Source: Lachnospiraceae bacterium UBA3633 (GTDB taxonomy: Bacteria; Bacillota; Clostridia; Lachnospirales; Lachnospiraceae). From it: DNA of 21,817 bases. This document shows, in pieces, positions 14,741 through 21,817 of this stretch. Position numbers and translations under genes: made by a program. The stretch's first letter is position 1, and each line of letters opens with the position of its first letter. Under the pieces are notes generated by a model, which saw nothing but the letters and a program-made list of their open reading frames with translations, did not search any database and was not told the DNA's origin. The DNA lies in assembly GCA_002374095.1 (NCBI GenBank), contig DFKY01000008.1, positions 1-21,817 of the forward strand. The letters run 5' to 3'.

Positions 14741-14959
14741 CTATGATATTCTTGACAATATTTCTTTTACATATACCGCTTTAAGCGGTGATTCTTTTTT
14801 TAGTGTAAATACATCTCCTTTTTCATTGACATATTGCATATGCGATCCTTTTTGTCTATCAAGTCGATAACCAAAATATGTCAATACTTTTGATGCTTCC
14901 TCATGTCTTATACCATGAGGTTGTTTTTTCATTTTTAACAATATTTTATCTATATTCAT
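14741..14959 (-). CDS. hicA: HicA-family mRNA interferase toxin (pair 3)
   Basis: A 72-residue HicA with RQKGSHMQYVNEKGDVFTL, placing the catalytic histidine at H40, and a C-terminal LKAVYVKEILSRI helix. It belongs to the GSHxxY type rather than the GGNHD type of the other two pairs, so it was acquired separately. The ATG is 9 bp after a -10 box, leaving a leader of only a few nucleotides and no SD. Its -35 lies inside the last codons of the dehydratase gene. Confidence 0.88.
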   Translation of the reverse strand: MNIDKILLKMKKQPHGIRHEEASKVLTYFGYRLDRQKGSHMQYVNEKGDVFTLKKESPLKAVYVKEILSRIS

Positions 14960-14962
14960 TAT

Positions 14963-14997
14963 ATGATAATAGTATCATATACGATACTGTGTGTCAA
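14963..14997 (-). promoter_or_regulatory. Promoter and palindromic operator of hicAB pair 3
   Basis: Perfect -35 TTGACA (14992-14997), 17-bp spacer and -10 TACTAT (14969-14974). Two overlapping inverted repeats cover it: ATGATA/TATCAT (14963-14978) and GTATC/GATAC (14972-14987). Such GATAC-type palindromes over the -10 and spacer are likely HicB operators. The promoter starts within the end of the dehydratase gene. Confidence 0.7.
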
Positions 14998-16240
14998 TCA
15001 AAACATTCTCAATGATATCAATTATTGACATATAGATATTCCTCTTCTCCAGCATATCTCTATACACCTTAGTCGTATATTGCATAGTGTCTTTCATATT
15101 AAATATTTCTCTATAGTTAAAAGTCTTCTTTATAAGATTATTGTCAAGACGAAGAAAAGTTGCTTCATGTCTTGCAGGATGCGACTTCACTCTATTATAT
15201 ACAACTTTTGTAGTCATATCACCATCAACTGTCTTCCACGCACCAAAAAACTTTTCTACAAGTTCTTTAGTTGTAAGGCATGATTTTTTATCTGGACCAA
15301 TATTATATGATCCAGCATACTTTGCATCTTTCTTTTGATATGCAAGAATATTTAAGTAAAGTAAAAGTGGCTCAAGTACAAATTGATATGGGCGGACACT
15401 TCCTGGATTTCTCACATACATATCTTTATTTGATGCAATAGCTCTAAAGCAATCAGGGATTATCCTATCTTTATTTAAGTCGCCCCCACCTATCACATTA
15501 CCTGCACGAGCCGTTGACACTCTAAAAAACTTCTCATCATTAAAAAATGATTTTTTATAAGCATATGTCACAAGTTCAGAGCATGATTTTGAATTTGCAT
15601 AAGGGTCTAGGCCGCAGAGTTTATCATTTTCTTTAAATGCATAATTTGAAAGATCGTTATTTTCATAGACTTTATCTGTAGTGACATTAAGTATAGATAT
15701 AGGCTCATAGTGCTCACCTCTATGTGCTATGTGCTTATTATTATCTAAACTCTCGCTCATGCGAATCGCTTCCATAAGCGAAACTGTCCCCATCACATTG
15801 ACATCATATGTATATGCCGGTTCTTCATAACCACGAAGTACGAGCGGTTGCGCTGCCATATGAATTATATAATCAGGCTTTACTTTTTTCACAAATGCAG
15901 CAAGCTTTTTTGTATCTCGAATGTCTGCGAAAATCTCTTCTTCCACCAAACTATATAAAGATTTACGATTTTTTTTCGTTGTAGTTCTAATCGGGCTCGC
16001 AATGCTCGCCCCTACATTTTTCATATTTGTCTTTACATCTATTGACTTACGAAAACTTTCATAATCCTTAGTTAAAATATCATATAATTTACCCTTCTCA
16101 GGCTTAAGTGAATACCCATAAACTTTTGCACCAAGAAAATGCAAAAGAACACACATATAGCTTCCTTTGAAACCTGTGTGGCCTGTAATTAAGACTTTCT
16201 TGCCACTATAGTATTTTTTTAAATCATTATTCTTTAACAT
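14975..16240 (-). CDS. rfbG: CDP-glucose 4,6-dehydratase with an inserted peptide
   Basis: This SDR-family enzyme converts CDP-glucose to CDP-4-keto-6-deoxyglucose, the precursor of dideoxy and branched surface sugars. It has TGHTGFKG for NAD (19-26), the TTDKVYEN segment (187-194) and the catalytic YxxxK (Y214, K218) in DPYANSK. At 421 residues it is longer than the usual ~360. Part of the excess is a block at ~72-100 carrying VGASIASPIRTTTKK, exactly where the palindromic element lies. The neighbouring cytidylyltransferase makes its substrate. The SD is weak (GTGAAAG touching the ATG) because a repeat array occupies the sequence just upstream. No downstream synthase for a finished sugar is visible. 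Confidence 0.93.
   Translation of the reverse strand: MLKNNDLKKYYSGKKVLITGHTGFKGSYMCVLLHFLGAKVYGYSLKPEKGKLYDILTKDYESFRKSIDVKTNMKNVGASIASPIRTTTKKNRKSLYSLVEEEIFADIRDTKKLAAFVKKVKPDYIIHMAAQPLVLRGYEEPAYTYDVNVMGTVSLMEAIRMSESLDNNKHIAHRGEHYEPISILNVTTDKVYENNDLSNYAFKENDKLCGLDPYANSKSCSELVTYAYKKSFFNDEKFFRVSTARAGNVIGGGDLNKDRIIPDCFRAIASNKDMYVRNPGSVRPYQFVLEPLLLYLNILAYQKKDAKYAGSYNIGPDKKSCLTTKELVEKFFGAWKTVDGDMTTKVVYNRVKSHPARHEATFLRLDNNLIKKTFNYREIFNMKDTMQYTTKVYRDMLEKRNIYMSIIDIIENVLIDTQYRI
15992..16016 (-). repeat. Palindromic element copy inside rfbG (VGASIASP)
   Basis: The minus strand reads TGTAGGGGCGAGC, then ATTGCGAGCCCG. It encodes NVGASIASPI in the rfbG frame and matches the mnmA copy at 12661-12685 except for one or two bases. 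Confidence 0.85.
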
Positions 16241-16252
16241 CTTTCACATCTA

Positions 16253-16338
16253 TGGGCTCGCACAGCTCGCCCTTACATTTTTGATATCGCGAAACTTCGC
16301 CCCTACATTTTGATATCACGAAGCTTTGCCCCTACATT
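16253..16338 (-). repeat. Three-unit palindromic repeat array between rfbF and rfbG
   Basis: Three tandem units each begin with TGTAGGGGC or TGTAAGGGC on the minus strand. Two also share the tail AAGYTTCGYGATATCAAA. The array fills most of the 112 bp between the genes and stops 12 bp before the rfbG ATG. Confidence 0.8.
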
Positions 16339-16352
16339 ACTTAACTTCAATG

Positions 16353-17123
16353 TTACCAGGTTTTCCATGGGGCTTTATCATCAGCCCACATTTTATTTAG
16401 AAGTTTCATCTCTCTTTGAGTATCCATGCATTGCCAGAAGCCATCATGATAATAGCTCATAAGTTCTTTATCTTTAGAGAGTTTTGCAAATGGCTCTTTT
16501 TCAAGAGCTATATTATCTCCATCTATATAGTCACCTATCCTTTTATCAAGTACCATATATCCGCCATTGATAATTGCTTCATCTTTCTCTTCTTTTTCTC
16601 TAAATGATGTAATCACATTGTTGTCATCTATGTCAAGGACGCCTTTCATATTGGCAATTGACACAGTTGTTATAGTTGCTACTTTTTTGTGACTCTTATG
16701 GAACTCAAGCAACTTATTTAAGTCAACATTTGATAAACCATCACCATAGGTAAGCATAAATGTATCTTCAGGAATAAGTGGTAAAACTCTTTTTATACGA
16801 CCACCTGTCATAGTATTAAGTCCAGTATCAACAAGTGTCACCTTCCATTTTTCACCATGTTTATTTAAAACCTCTATATTATTATTTGCTAGATCTATAG
16901 TCACATCAGATGTATGTAGAAAATACTCTGCAAAGAATTCTTTTATAACATATTGCTTGTAACCAAGACAGATGATAAAATCATCAAAGCCAAAACTACT
17001 ATAGTATTTCATGATATGCCAAAGAATTGGCATATCGCCTATCTCGACCATTGGTTTTGGTTTTAAGTGGCTCTCTTCGCTTATGCGAGTTCCAAAGCCA
17101 CCTGCTAAAATTACAACTTTCAT
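16353..17123 (-). CDS. rfbF: Glucose-1-phosphate cytidylyltransferase
   Basis: This enzyme makes CDP-glucose from CTP and glucose-1-phosphate, feeding the dehydratase next door. The nucleotide-binding signature LAGGFGTRISEE (6-17) with KPKPMVEIG (21-29) and the metal aspartate in TYGDGLS (D128) are clear. The length of 256 residues is normal for the family. A good SD (TAGGAG, 6 nt before the ATG) supports the start. A palindromic repeat array begins 12 bp upstream of the ATG, and another separates it from rfbG. The pair suggests a CDP-deoxyhexose in the surface glycan. Confidence 0.95.
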   Translation of the reverse strand: MKVVILAGGFGTRISEESHLKPKPMVEIGDMPILWHIMKYYSSFGFDDFIICLGYKQYVIKEFFAEYFLHTSDVTIDLANNNIEVLNKHGEKWKVTLVDTGLNTMTGGRIKRVLPLIPEDTFMLTYGDGLSNVDLNKLLEFHKSHKKVATITTVSIANMKGVLDIDDNNVITSFREKEEKDEAIINGGYMVLDKRIGDYIDGDNIALEKEPFAKLSKDKELMSYYHDGFWQCMDTQREMKLLNKMWADDKAPWKTW

Positions 17124-17135
17124 AATTATCTCCTA

Positions 17136-17220
17136 CGGGCTCGCACTGCTCGCCCCTACATCATACAGGCAAGTTATATGAACCCATACATTGTACAGGC
17201 GAGCTATGCGAGCCTATACA
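17136..17220 (-). repeat. Three-unit palindromic repeat array upstream of rfbF
   Basis: On the minus strand three units of roughly 30 bp can be read: TGTATAGGCTCGCATAGCTC, a degraded TGTATGGGTTCATATAACTT, and TGTAGGGGCGAGCAGTGCG. They fill nearly all of the 103 bp between rfbF and the membrane protein gene. Confidence 0.78.
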
Positions 17221-17226
17221 GTATTA

Positions 17227-18786
17227 TTATTTAAAAATATTTAGATGATTATTCTCAAGGATAGCAAGAGCATCCCGTATATGCTCTGCACTTCTACGAT
17301 ACTCAAAAGTATTCATAAGTGTCTCATCATCATAGCCTTTATAATTCTTTGCTACATCTTCTACTTGTGAATATAATATCTTTCTACTATCTGACTTCAT
17401 TATTTCATCTTCTGTCGTCACAAGATGCCCCATAAATAATATAAGTATACATATAGCTGATATAAGAGATGCTATTATTCTTTTCTTTTCAAAAGTCTTT
17501 GATGAAATGATTTTGTCTATATATCTTGCAAGAACTAGTATGACACCTATAGTTAAAAACATATATTGTATCGCGTATCTGCTTTGCATGCCATAGTCAA
17601 CACGTACAAACTTATATCTTGCAAGAAACACTAAAGTGAAATTTATAAGTCCACACACTATATAGTATAGCGGAAATAAATCTATTTCTTTGCCAAAGTC
17701 ACTAGCTTCCATAGCTCTTTCAGCTGTAGTTTTTTTATTATTGAAGTACTTATATATTTTTATAGCGATAGTTGCAATCGTCCACACAACAATTATTAAA
17801 TATATAGACCCAAAAATATAGATATAATTTGCGTTTATAGATCCCGCTGCTATAGCATAAGTTATCGTCTCTACTCCTACAAGTGCACTTGCAAAACTAC
17901 ATATCAAAAACTTAACTGGAAAAAGTAAGTCTTCGGCAAGTAGTTCTTTTAGTGTTATGTCCTGAAATCCAACTGGTAAAATCTGTTCACCAGTAGAGCT
18001 ACTTTTAAAATATATAGCAAAGCATATAAGCGATATAATGATTGTCAAAACTTTCGATAGTATGTGGCCACGAAGCTTCACAGCTTTACTTTGCGATTTC
18101 TCTCCTGCATTATATGAAGTAAAATTCCCGCAATATCTCTTACGTGCCATAATCAAGTCTATTATAGAAAATATTATTATTGTAGCAAGAAATGTCACAG
18201 CATAATTACCTGCAAAAAGTAGAGACGTGACGAAAATTAATGTAGTATTGATTATATAATGTGATATGCTCGCCCCTACGGTCTGCGAGTCTGCAATCTT
18301 CGTACCTACATAAAATGTAAGTGACATAAGTCCAACTGTTATAAAGTGTGGGTAACCTGTGCCATTTAGTATCATCTCCCAAGCCATAAGTGAAAATGAT
18401 ACTAATGTAACCATGATGCTTATAACATACTTAAAAACTCTATGTCCAATATTTTCTAAAACATACTTTACTGTGACAAAATTGAATATGAAAAGTCCAA
18501 AAATTCCAAGTATCTTGTCAAAGTAAACCGAATAATTGAAAAGTTTTACATTTATATATCTTGCCAAAAATGTAAATGGTATCCGTGACACTGCTTCCCA
18601 CGACCATAGACTTTCTAAGTCTTCTACATCTACAATATAATTATTGATAATCCGTATATAATCACTTGCTACCACATCAGTACTTGCACGGAAAATATAA
18701 TAAATAAGAAAACTTGCACCTATAATACTTAAGATTAGTGGTACTAATGTACTTAAAAATATTTTTTTATTGTTTCCACTGACCAT
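17227..18786 (-). CDS. Polytopic membrane protein, possibly GT-C-like
   Basis: A protein of about 519 residues with 10 or more hydrophobic segments and a short hydrophilic C-terminus. Its first large outer loop has ASDYIRIINNYIVDVEDLESLW (split by ASD at 42-44), which resembles the acidic first loop of GT-C glycosyltransferases, but I cannot identify the family. Residues ~162-177 (VGTKIADSQTVGASISH) are two copies of the palindromic-element peptide, lying in a loop between two membrane segments. The start is the ATG of MVSGNN, or a GTG two codons earlier. Either way it overlaps the end of the large surface protein by about 20-26 bp, implying translational coupling. Confidence 0.72.
   Translation of the reverse strand: MVSGNNKKIFLSTLVPLILSIIGASFLIYYIFRASTDVVASDYIRIINNYIVDVEDLESLWSWEAVSRIPFTFLARYINVKLFNYSVYFDKILGIFGLFIFNFVTVKYVLENIGHRVFKYVISIMVTLVSFSLMAWEMILNGTGYPHFITVGLMSLTFYVGTKIADSQTVGASISHYIINTTLIFVTSLLFAGNYAVTFLATIIIFSIIDLIMARKRYCGNFTSYNAGEKSQSKAVKLRGHILSKVLTIIISLICFAIYFKSSSTGEQILPVGFQDITLKELLAEDLLFPVKFLICSFASALVGVETITYAIAAGSINANYIYIFGSIYLIIVVWTIATIAIKIYKYFNNKKTTAERAMEASDFGKEIDLFPLYYIVCGLINFTLVFLARYKFVRVDYGMQSRYAIQYMFLTIGVILVLARYIDKIISSKTFEKKRIIASLISAICILILFMGHLVTTEDEIMKSDSRKILYSQVEDVAKNYKGYDDETLMNTFEYRRSAEHIRDALAILENNHLNIFK
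18267..18310 (-). repeat. Two-unit palindromic element inside the membrane protein gene
   Basis: The minus strand carries TGTAGGTACGAAGATTGCAG and then CCGTAGGGGCGAGCA, encoding VGTKIADSQ and TVGASIS in frame. Confidence 0.78.
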
Positions 18787-21700
18787 CTGCACTTATAGTA
18801 TAGCCATCTGGTGTGACACCACCTACTTGCATACTTCCATCTGCTGTAAAGTAGTACCATGCTCCATCAATCTGTTTCCATCCAAGTGACATCTTACCTT
18901 CATCCATAGTTTTTGCATCTTCAAAGAAATAGAATTTTCCATCGCTCGTCTGCATCCAGCCTGTAACCATATCGCCATTTGCATCAAAGTAATATGTATC
19001 ATTTACTTCTGTCTGAGTCGTCATACCATTGAGTGTGACATTTACTGTCTTTGGCACTTGGAAAAATGCATTAGTCGCTGCCACAGCCTGTCCAAGTCCA
19101 TTCATACCTGACATCTTCCATTTATTATTTACTGGATCGTATGTCCATCTTTCAGTATTTTTTGCAATAGGTGTGATGCTCACATTTGCAGTATTAACAG
19201 GTGTTCGAGTTACATTGCCATTTGCAAGCGCTTGTGCAAGTGTTGGTGCTTGAGATGCTGCCTGTGATGCTGGTCCAAATTGAGCTACTGAAGTTGGTCC
19301 AGCAACTGTACCACCATTATTTCCAGAAGAATTTCCTCCATTTCTTGATGAATTATTATTTGAGCCATTTGAAGCCCAGACAGCCCTTAGTGTAAGATCA
19401 TAAGATAATGTACTTACATCTGCACGATTTGCATAAGATCTACCATCACTACCATCCCATCTTGTAAATGAATATCCAGGCCTTGTAAATGTATTTGGAT
19501 TTATAGTAGCGGTCTCTCCTTCATACACATATTGAGGGTTCATCGTTCCACTACCACCATTTGCATCAAATGAAATTATATATCTTACTGCATATTTTGC
19601 ATAGTAGTCTTTATTTTCTGTCTCTGTAGCACCGACTTTTGTTATCTTAGATCCACTAAAGTCTTCATGTGCATACCAGCCAGCAAATGCTCTTCCTTCA
19701 CTTGGTGAGACATCTGTTGGAAGTGTAGCACCTTCTCCGTACTTATAACTATCTACACTACCACTATTTATCACACTTGCAGTGCCAAGATGATAAGTTA
19801 TAGTATAAGTTTTAGCTTCCCACTTTGCATATACTTTCTTATCTTCGTCAGTATTTGCTGGGATTTCTTGTATTGTATTACTTAATCTTTCATCACTACA
19901 CCAAGCTACAAAGTCATATCCTGTTCTCTTTACATAAGTTGCAGCTGGTAAAGTAATAGCTTCTGTATAAAGTCTTTCTTCATCTGGATTAAATGTAGGA
20001 TATGTCACATTGTCCCAATTACCACCATTTAAGTAATATGTGACACTATACTTTTTCTCTTCCCACTTTGCCTTAAGTGTGCGAGGATTTCCGCTATTTG
20101 ATGAGATAACTTGTTCAAAGTCAAATGCCACACTATCATCCGTACCTTCGTACCAATGTATAAACTTATATCCTGTCGCTACTGGGTCTCCTGGCTTTGT
20201 CACTTTCGTATTTTCTGGTACATATTGTGTATTTACTTGATCCCCATGTCCATTCATATCAAAGTTAAATGTAATCGTCGGTATAGCTGTCCACTTTGCA
20301 TAGATTATAGTATTTGCTGTGATGGATTCATTTTCAAAATCAAATACTGTAGTCATATCACTATGATACCAGCCATCAAATCTAAAGCCTGACGCACTTG
20401 GATTATTTGTTGGCCTTACTGCCTTATCTCCATCAACTATGCTTTGTGATGCAACTTTTGCCGCACCTATATCTGCGCCGCCATTAGATACATCAAATGT
20501 CACAAGCCATGCAGGAGTCCAATCAGCATAATATGTGTGTGGTCCAACTGTACCTGCACTAATCTTTGTCACGACATTATCACTTAAATCAGATTGTGCA
20601 TGCCAGCCATTGAAACGATAGTTATTTGTTCCATCATACTTTACTATCTTCGTAGCATCAGGCAATGTCACTTCTTCTGTATATTTTCTCTTATCTGGTG
20701 CTGTATAACCACTTACCCACTCGCCACCATCTCTATTAAATGTGATAGGGTATTCTTTTTCTATATATTTTGCAAATATATTCTTTGTGTCGCCTTGCAT
20801 TGTACTTAAGTCTACACTTCCATCATATGATGTATTAAGCGTCGCATCACTATACCACCCATCAAAGTCATAGCCTATTTTTGATGGTGATGCAAGCGTA
20901 TAATTTGAATCATAAGTTTTTGTAAATGATTCACTTACTCCACTTGGAAGTGTACCATCATTTGTGTTGTATTTTATAGTGTATGTGACTGCTGTCCACT
21001 TTGCATAGATTGTAGGGCTCTCAGTCTCGCTTATATATGCATCATCATTTGCTCCAGCATATTGTTGCGTATATGTTTTTGATGTCGCATCATAGTTTAT
21101 ATACCAACCATCAAACTTCCATCCAGTCTTTGTTGGCTCTGCGAGTGATACGGCTTTATCATATGTCTTAGTTACACTATTTGCATTTATTGTAACTCCA
21201 CTTAAGACTGTATCATAATTTATCGTGTAGGTATTTGGAGTCCACTTTGCATATATCGTGTGTGTTGCTGTTGGTGATGTGTATATCTCATCACTTGTCT
21301 TATCGTATGGTTCTGTAAATGCATCATCATCTGTGAACCAACCACCAAATGTGTATCCAGTCTTAATAGGAGTTGCAAGTGCTGTTGTAATATCTGTATC
21401 GTAAGTCTTTGTGAATGTTCCTGGTGTTACAGTACCGCCTTTTGCATCATATGTTATCGTGTATTCTACTGCTTCCCACTTTGCATAGATATTATGTATG
21501 CTTTCTACACCTTGATATATGGTATCTTCTGTCTTATCATATTCATCATTTAATGTAGTCTCGTCTGTAAACCAGCCTTTAAATGTATATCCTTTCTTTG
21601 TTGGACTTACAAGTGCAGCTGTGATAGGCGTTCCATATGTCTTCTTAAATGTATTACTTACCCCACTTGGCATATCTCCGCCATTTACATTGTATGTTAT

Positions 21701-21817
21701 CGTATACTCTACTGCTTTCCACTTTGCAAAAATATTTACTGCATTTGCTTCTGTTCCTACTGCTGATTGAAGATCACCAACTCCTTCATACTTTCCTGTA
21801 TATGTATTTGGTGATGT
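18767..21817 (-). CDS. Giant surface protein with InlB-type repeats and wall-binding repeats (5' end missing)
   Basis: The frame is open through to the right edge (1016 codons visible), so the true start lies outside. About ten repeats of ~70 residues (pattern YTITYDAKGG, then GYTFGGWFTD, then IYAKW) are the Listeria internalin-B B-repeat (Flg_new) type found in surface adhesins. An N/S/G-rich linker follows (SNGSNNNSSRNGGNSSGNNG), then an A/Q-rich stretch. The C-terminus holds wall-binding repeats (YYFDANGDMVTGW, FYFFEDAKTMDEGKMSLGW, AWYYFTADGSMQVGG), ending in DGQWKQ. This puts the repeats outward and the anchor at the C-terminus. An adhesive or shielding role is inferred from the architecture. 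Confidence 0.93.
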   Translation of the reverse strand, partial: TSPNTYTGKYEGVGDLQSAVGTEANAVNIFAKWKAVEYTITYNVNGGDMPSGVSNTFKKTYGTPITAALVSPTKKGYTFKGWFTDETTLNDEYDKTEDTIYQGVESIHNIYAKWEAVEYTITYDAKGGTVTPGTFTKTYDTDITTALATPIKTGYTFGGWFTDDDAFTEPYDKTSDEIYTSPTATHTIYAKWTPNTYTINYDTVLSGVTINANSVTKTYDKAVSLAEPTKTGWKFDGWYINYDATSKTYTQQYAGANDDAYISETESPTIYAKWTAVTYTIKYNTNDGTLPSGVSESFTKTYDSNYTLASPSKIGYDFDGWYSDATLNTSYDGSVDLSTMQGDTKNIFAKYIEKEYPITFNRDGGEWVSGYTAPDKRKYTEEVTLPDATKIVKYDGTNNYRFNGWHAQSDLSDNVVTKISAGTVGPHTYYADWTPAWLVTFDVSNGGADIGAAKVASQSIVDGDKAVRPTNNPSASGFRFDGWYHSDMTTVFDFENESITANTIIYAKWTAIPTITFNFDMNGHGDQVNTQYVPENTKVTKPGDPVATGYKFIHWYEGTDDSVAFDFEQVISSNSGNPRTLKAKWEEKKYSVTYYLNGGNWDNVTYPTFNPDEERLYTEAITLPAATYVKRTGYDFVAWCSDERLSNTIQEIPANTDEDKKVYAKWEAKTYTITYHLGTASVINSGSVDSYKYGEGATLPTDVSPSEGRAFAGWYAHEDFSGSKITKVGATETENKDYYAKYAVRYIISFDANGGSGTMNPQYVYEGETATINPNTFTRPGYSFTRWDGSDGRSYANRADVSTLSYDLTLRAVWASNGSNNNSSRNGGNSSGNNGGTVAGPTSVAQFGPASQAASQAPTLAQALANGNVTRTPVNTANVSITPIAKNTERWTYDPVNNKWKMSGMNGLGQAVAATNAFFQVPKTVNVTLNGMTTQTEVNDTYYFDANGDMVTGWMQTSDGKFYFFEDAKTMDEGKMSLGWKQIDGAWYYFTADGSMQVGGVTPDGYTISADGQWKQ

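Noticed and set aside
16253..17220. CRISPR array
   Set aside because: The units are few, adjacent and degenerate. They lack unique spacers of fixed length and there are no cas genes.

Overview
The window comes from a low-GC Bacillota (Firmicutes) genome. The left edge is the 5' end of a 16S rRNA gene read on the minus strand. The genes are AT-rich, use clear Shine-Dalgarno (SD) sites in many places, and include several exported proteins with choline-binding-type wall repeats. The 16S 5' domain looks more like an Erysipelotrichia- or clostridial-type anaerobe than a Bacillus, but I cannot place it to family by eye. Every gene I accept lies on the minus strand, so transcription runs from high to low coordinates.

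Region by region, from low to high coordinates. (1) 1-608: the 16S start, a heavily structured pre-16S leader, and tRNA-Ser(UGA) with its own strong promoter. (2) 609-3879: a toxin-antitoxin (TA) island. It holds a MntA/HepT nucleotidyltransferase-HEPN pair followed by an unknown 156-residue protein, two related HicA/HicB pairs, and a DUF4258 protein with a YgiT/MqsA-like zinc-ribbon partner. (3) 3999-6830: two polytopic GT-C-type (GT39-like) glycosyltransferases. (4) 6928-11107: two paralogous secreted proteins with wall-binding repeats. (5) 11312-14331: a short operon of a third wall-repeat protein, the tRNA thiolase mnmA, and a membrane-anchored or lipoprotein gene. (6) 14358-14959: a third, different HicAB pair. 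(7) 14975-17123: CDP-glucose 4,6-dehydratase and glucose-1-phosphate cytidylyltransferase. (8) 17227-21817: a polytopic membrane protein overlapping the end of a giant InlB-repeat surface protein that runs off the right edge.

The themes are the cell surface (wall-repeat proteins, GT-C enzymes, a CDP-deoxysugar pathway) and TA modules packed between surface genes.

Two patterns stand out beyond gene content. First, a GC-rich palindromic element (core TGTAGGGGCGAGC...GCGAGCCCG) is scattered over 12.3-18.3 kb. It lies between genes and also in frame inside mnmA, the dehydratase and the membrane protein, where it adds peptides such as VGASTASP. This resembles the protein-invading Rickettsia palindromic elements. 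Second, the first genes of the TA operons and of the GT-C operon have near-consensus promoters whose -10 box ends only 6-9 bases before the ATG. Those mRNAs should be leaderless, while the downstream antitoxins have SD sites. One of these promoters, with the first codons of mntA, is duplicated upstream of the DUF4258 operon.
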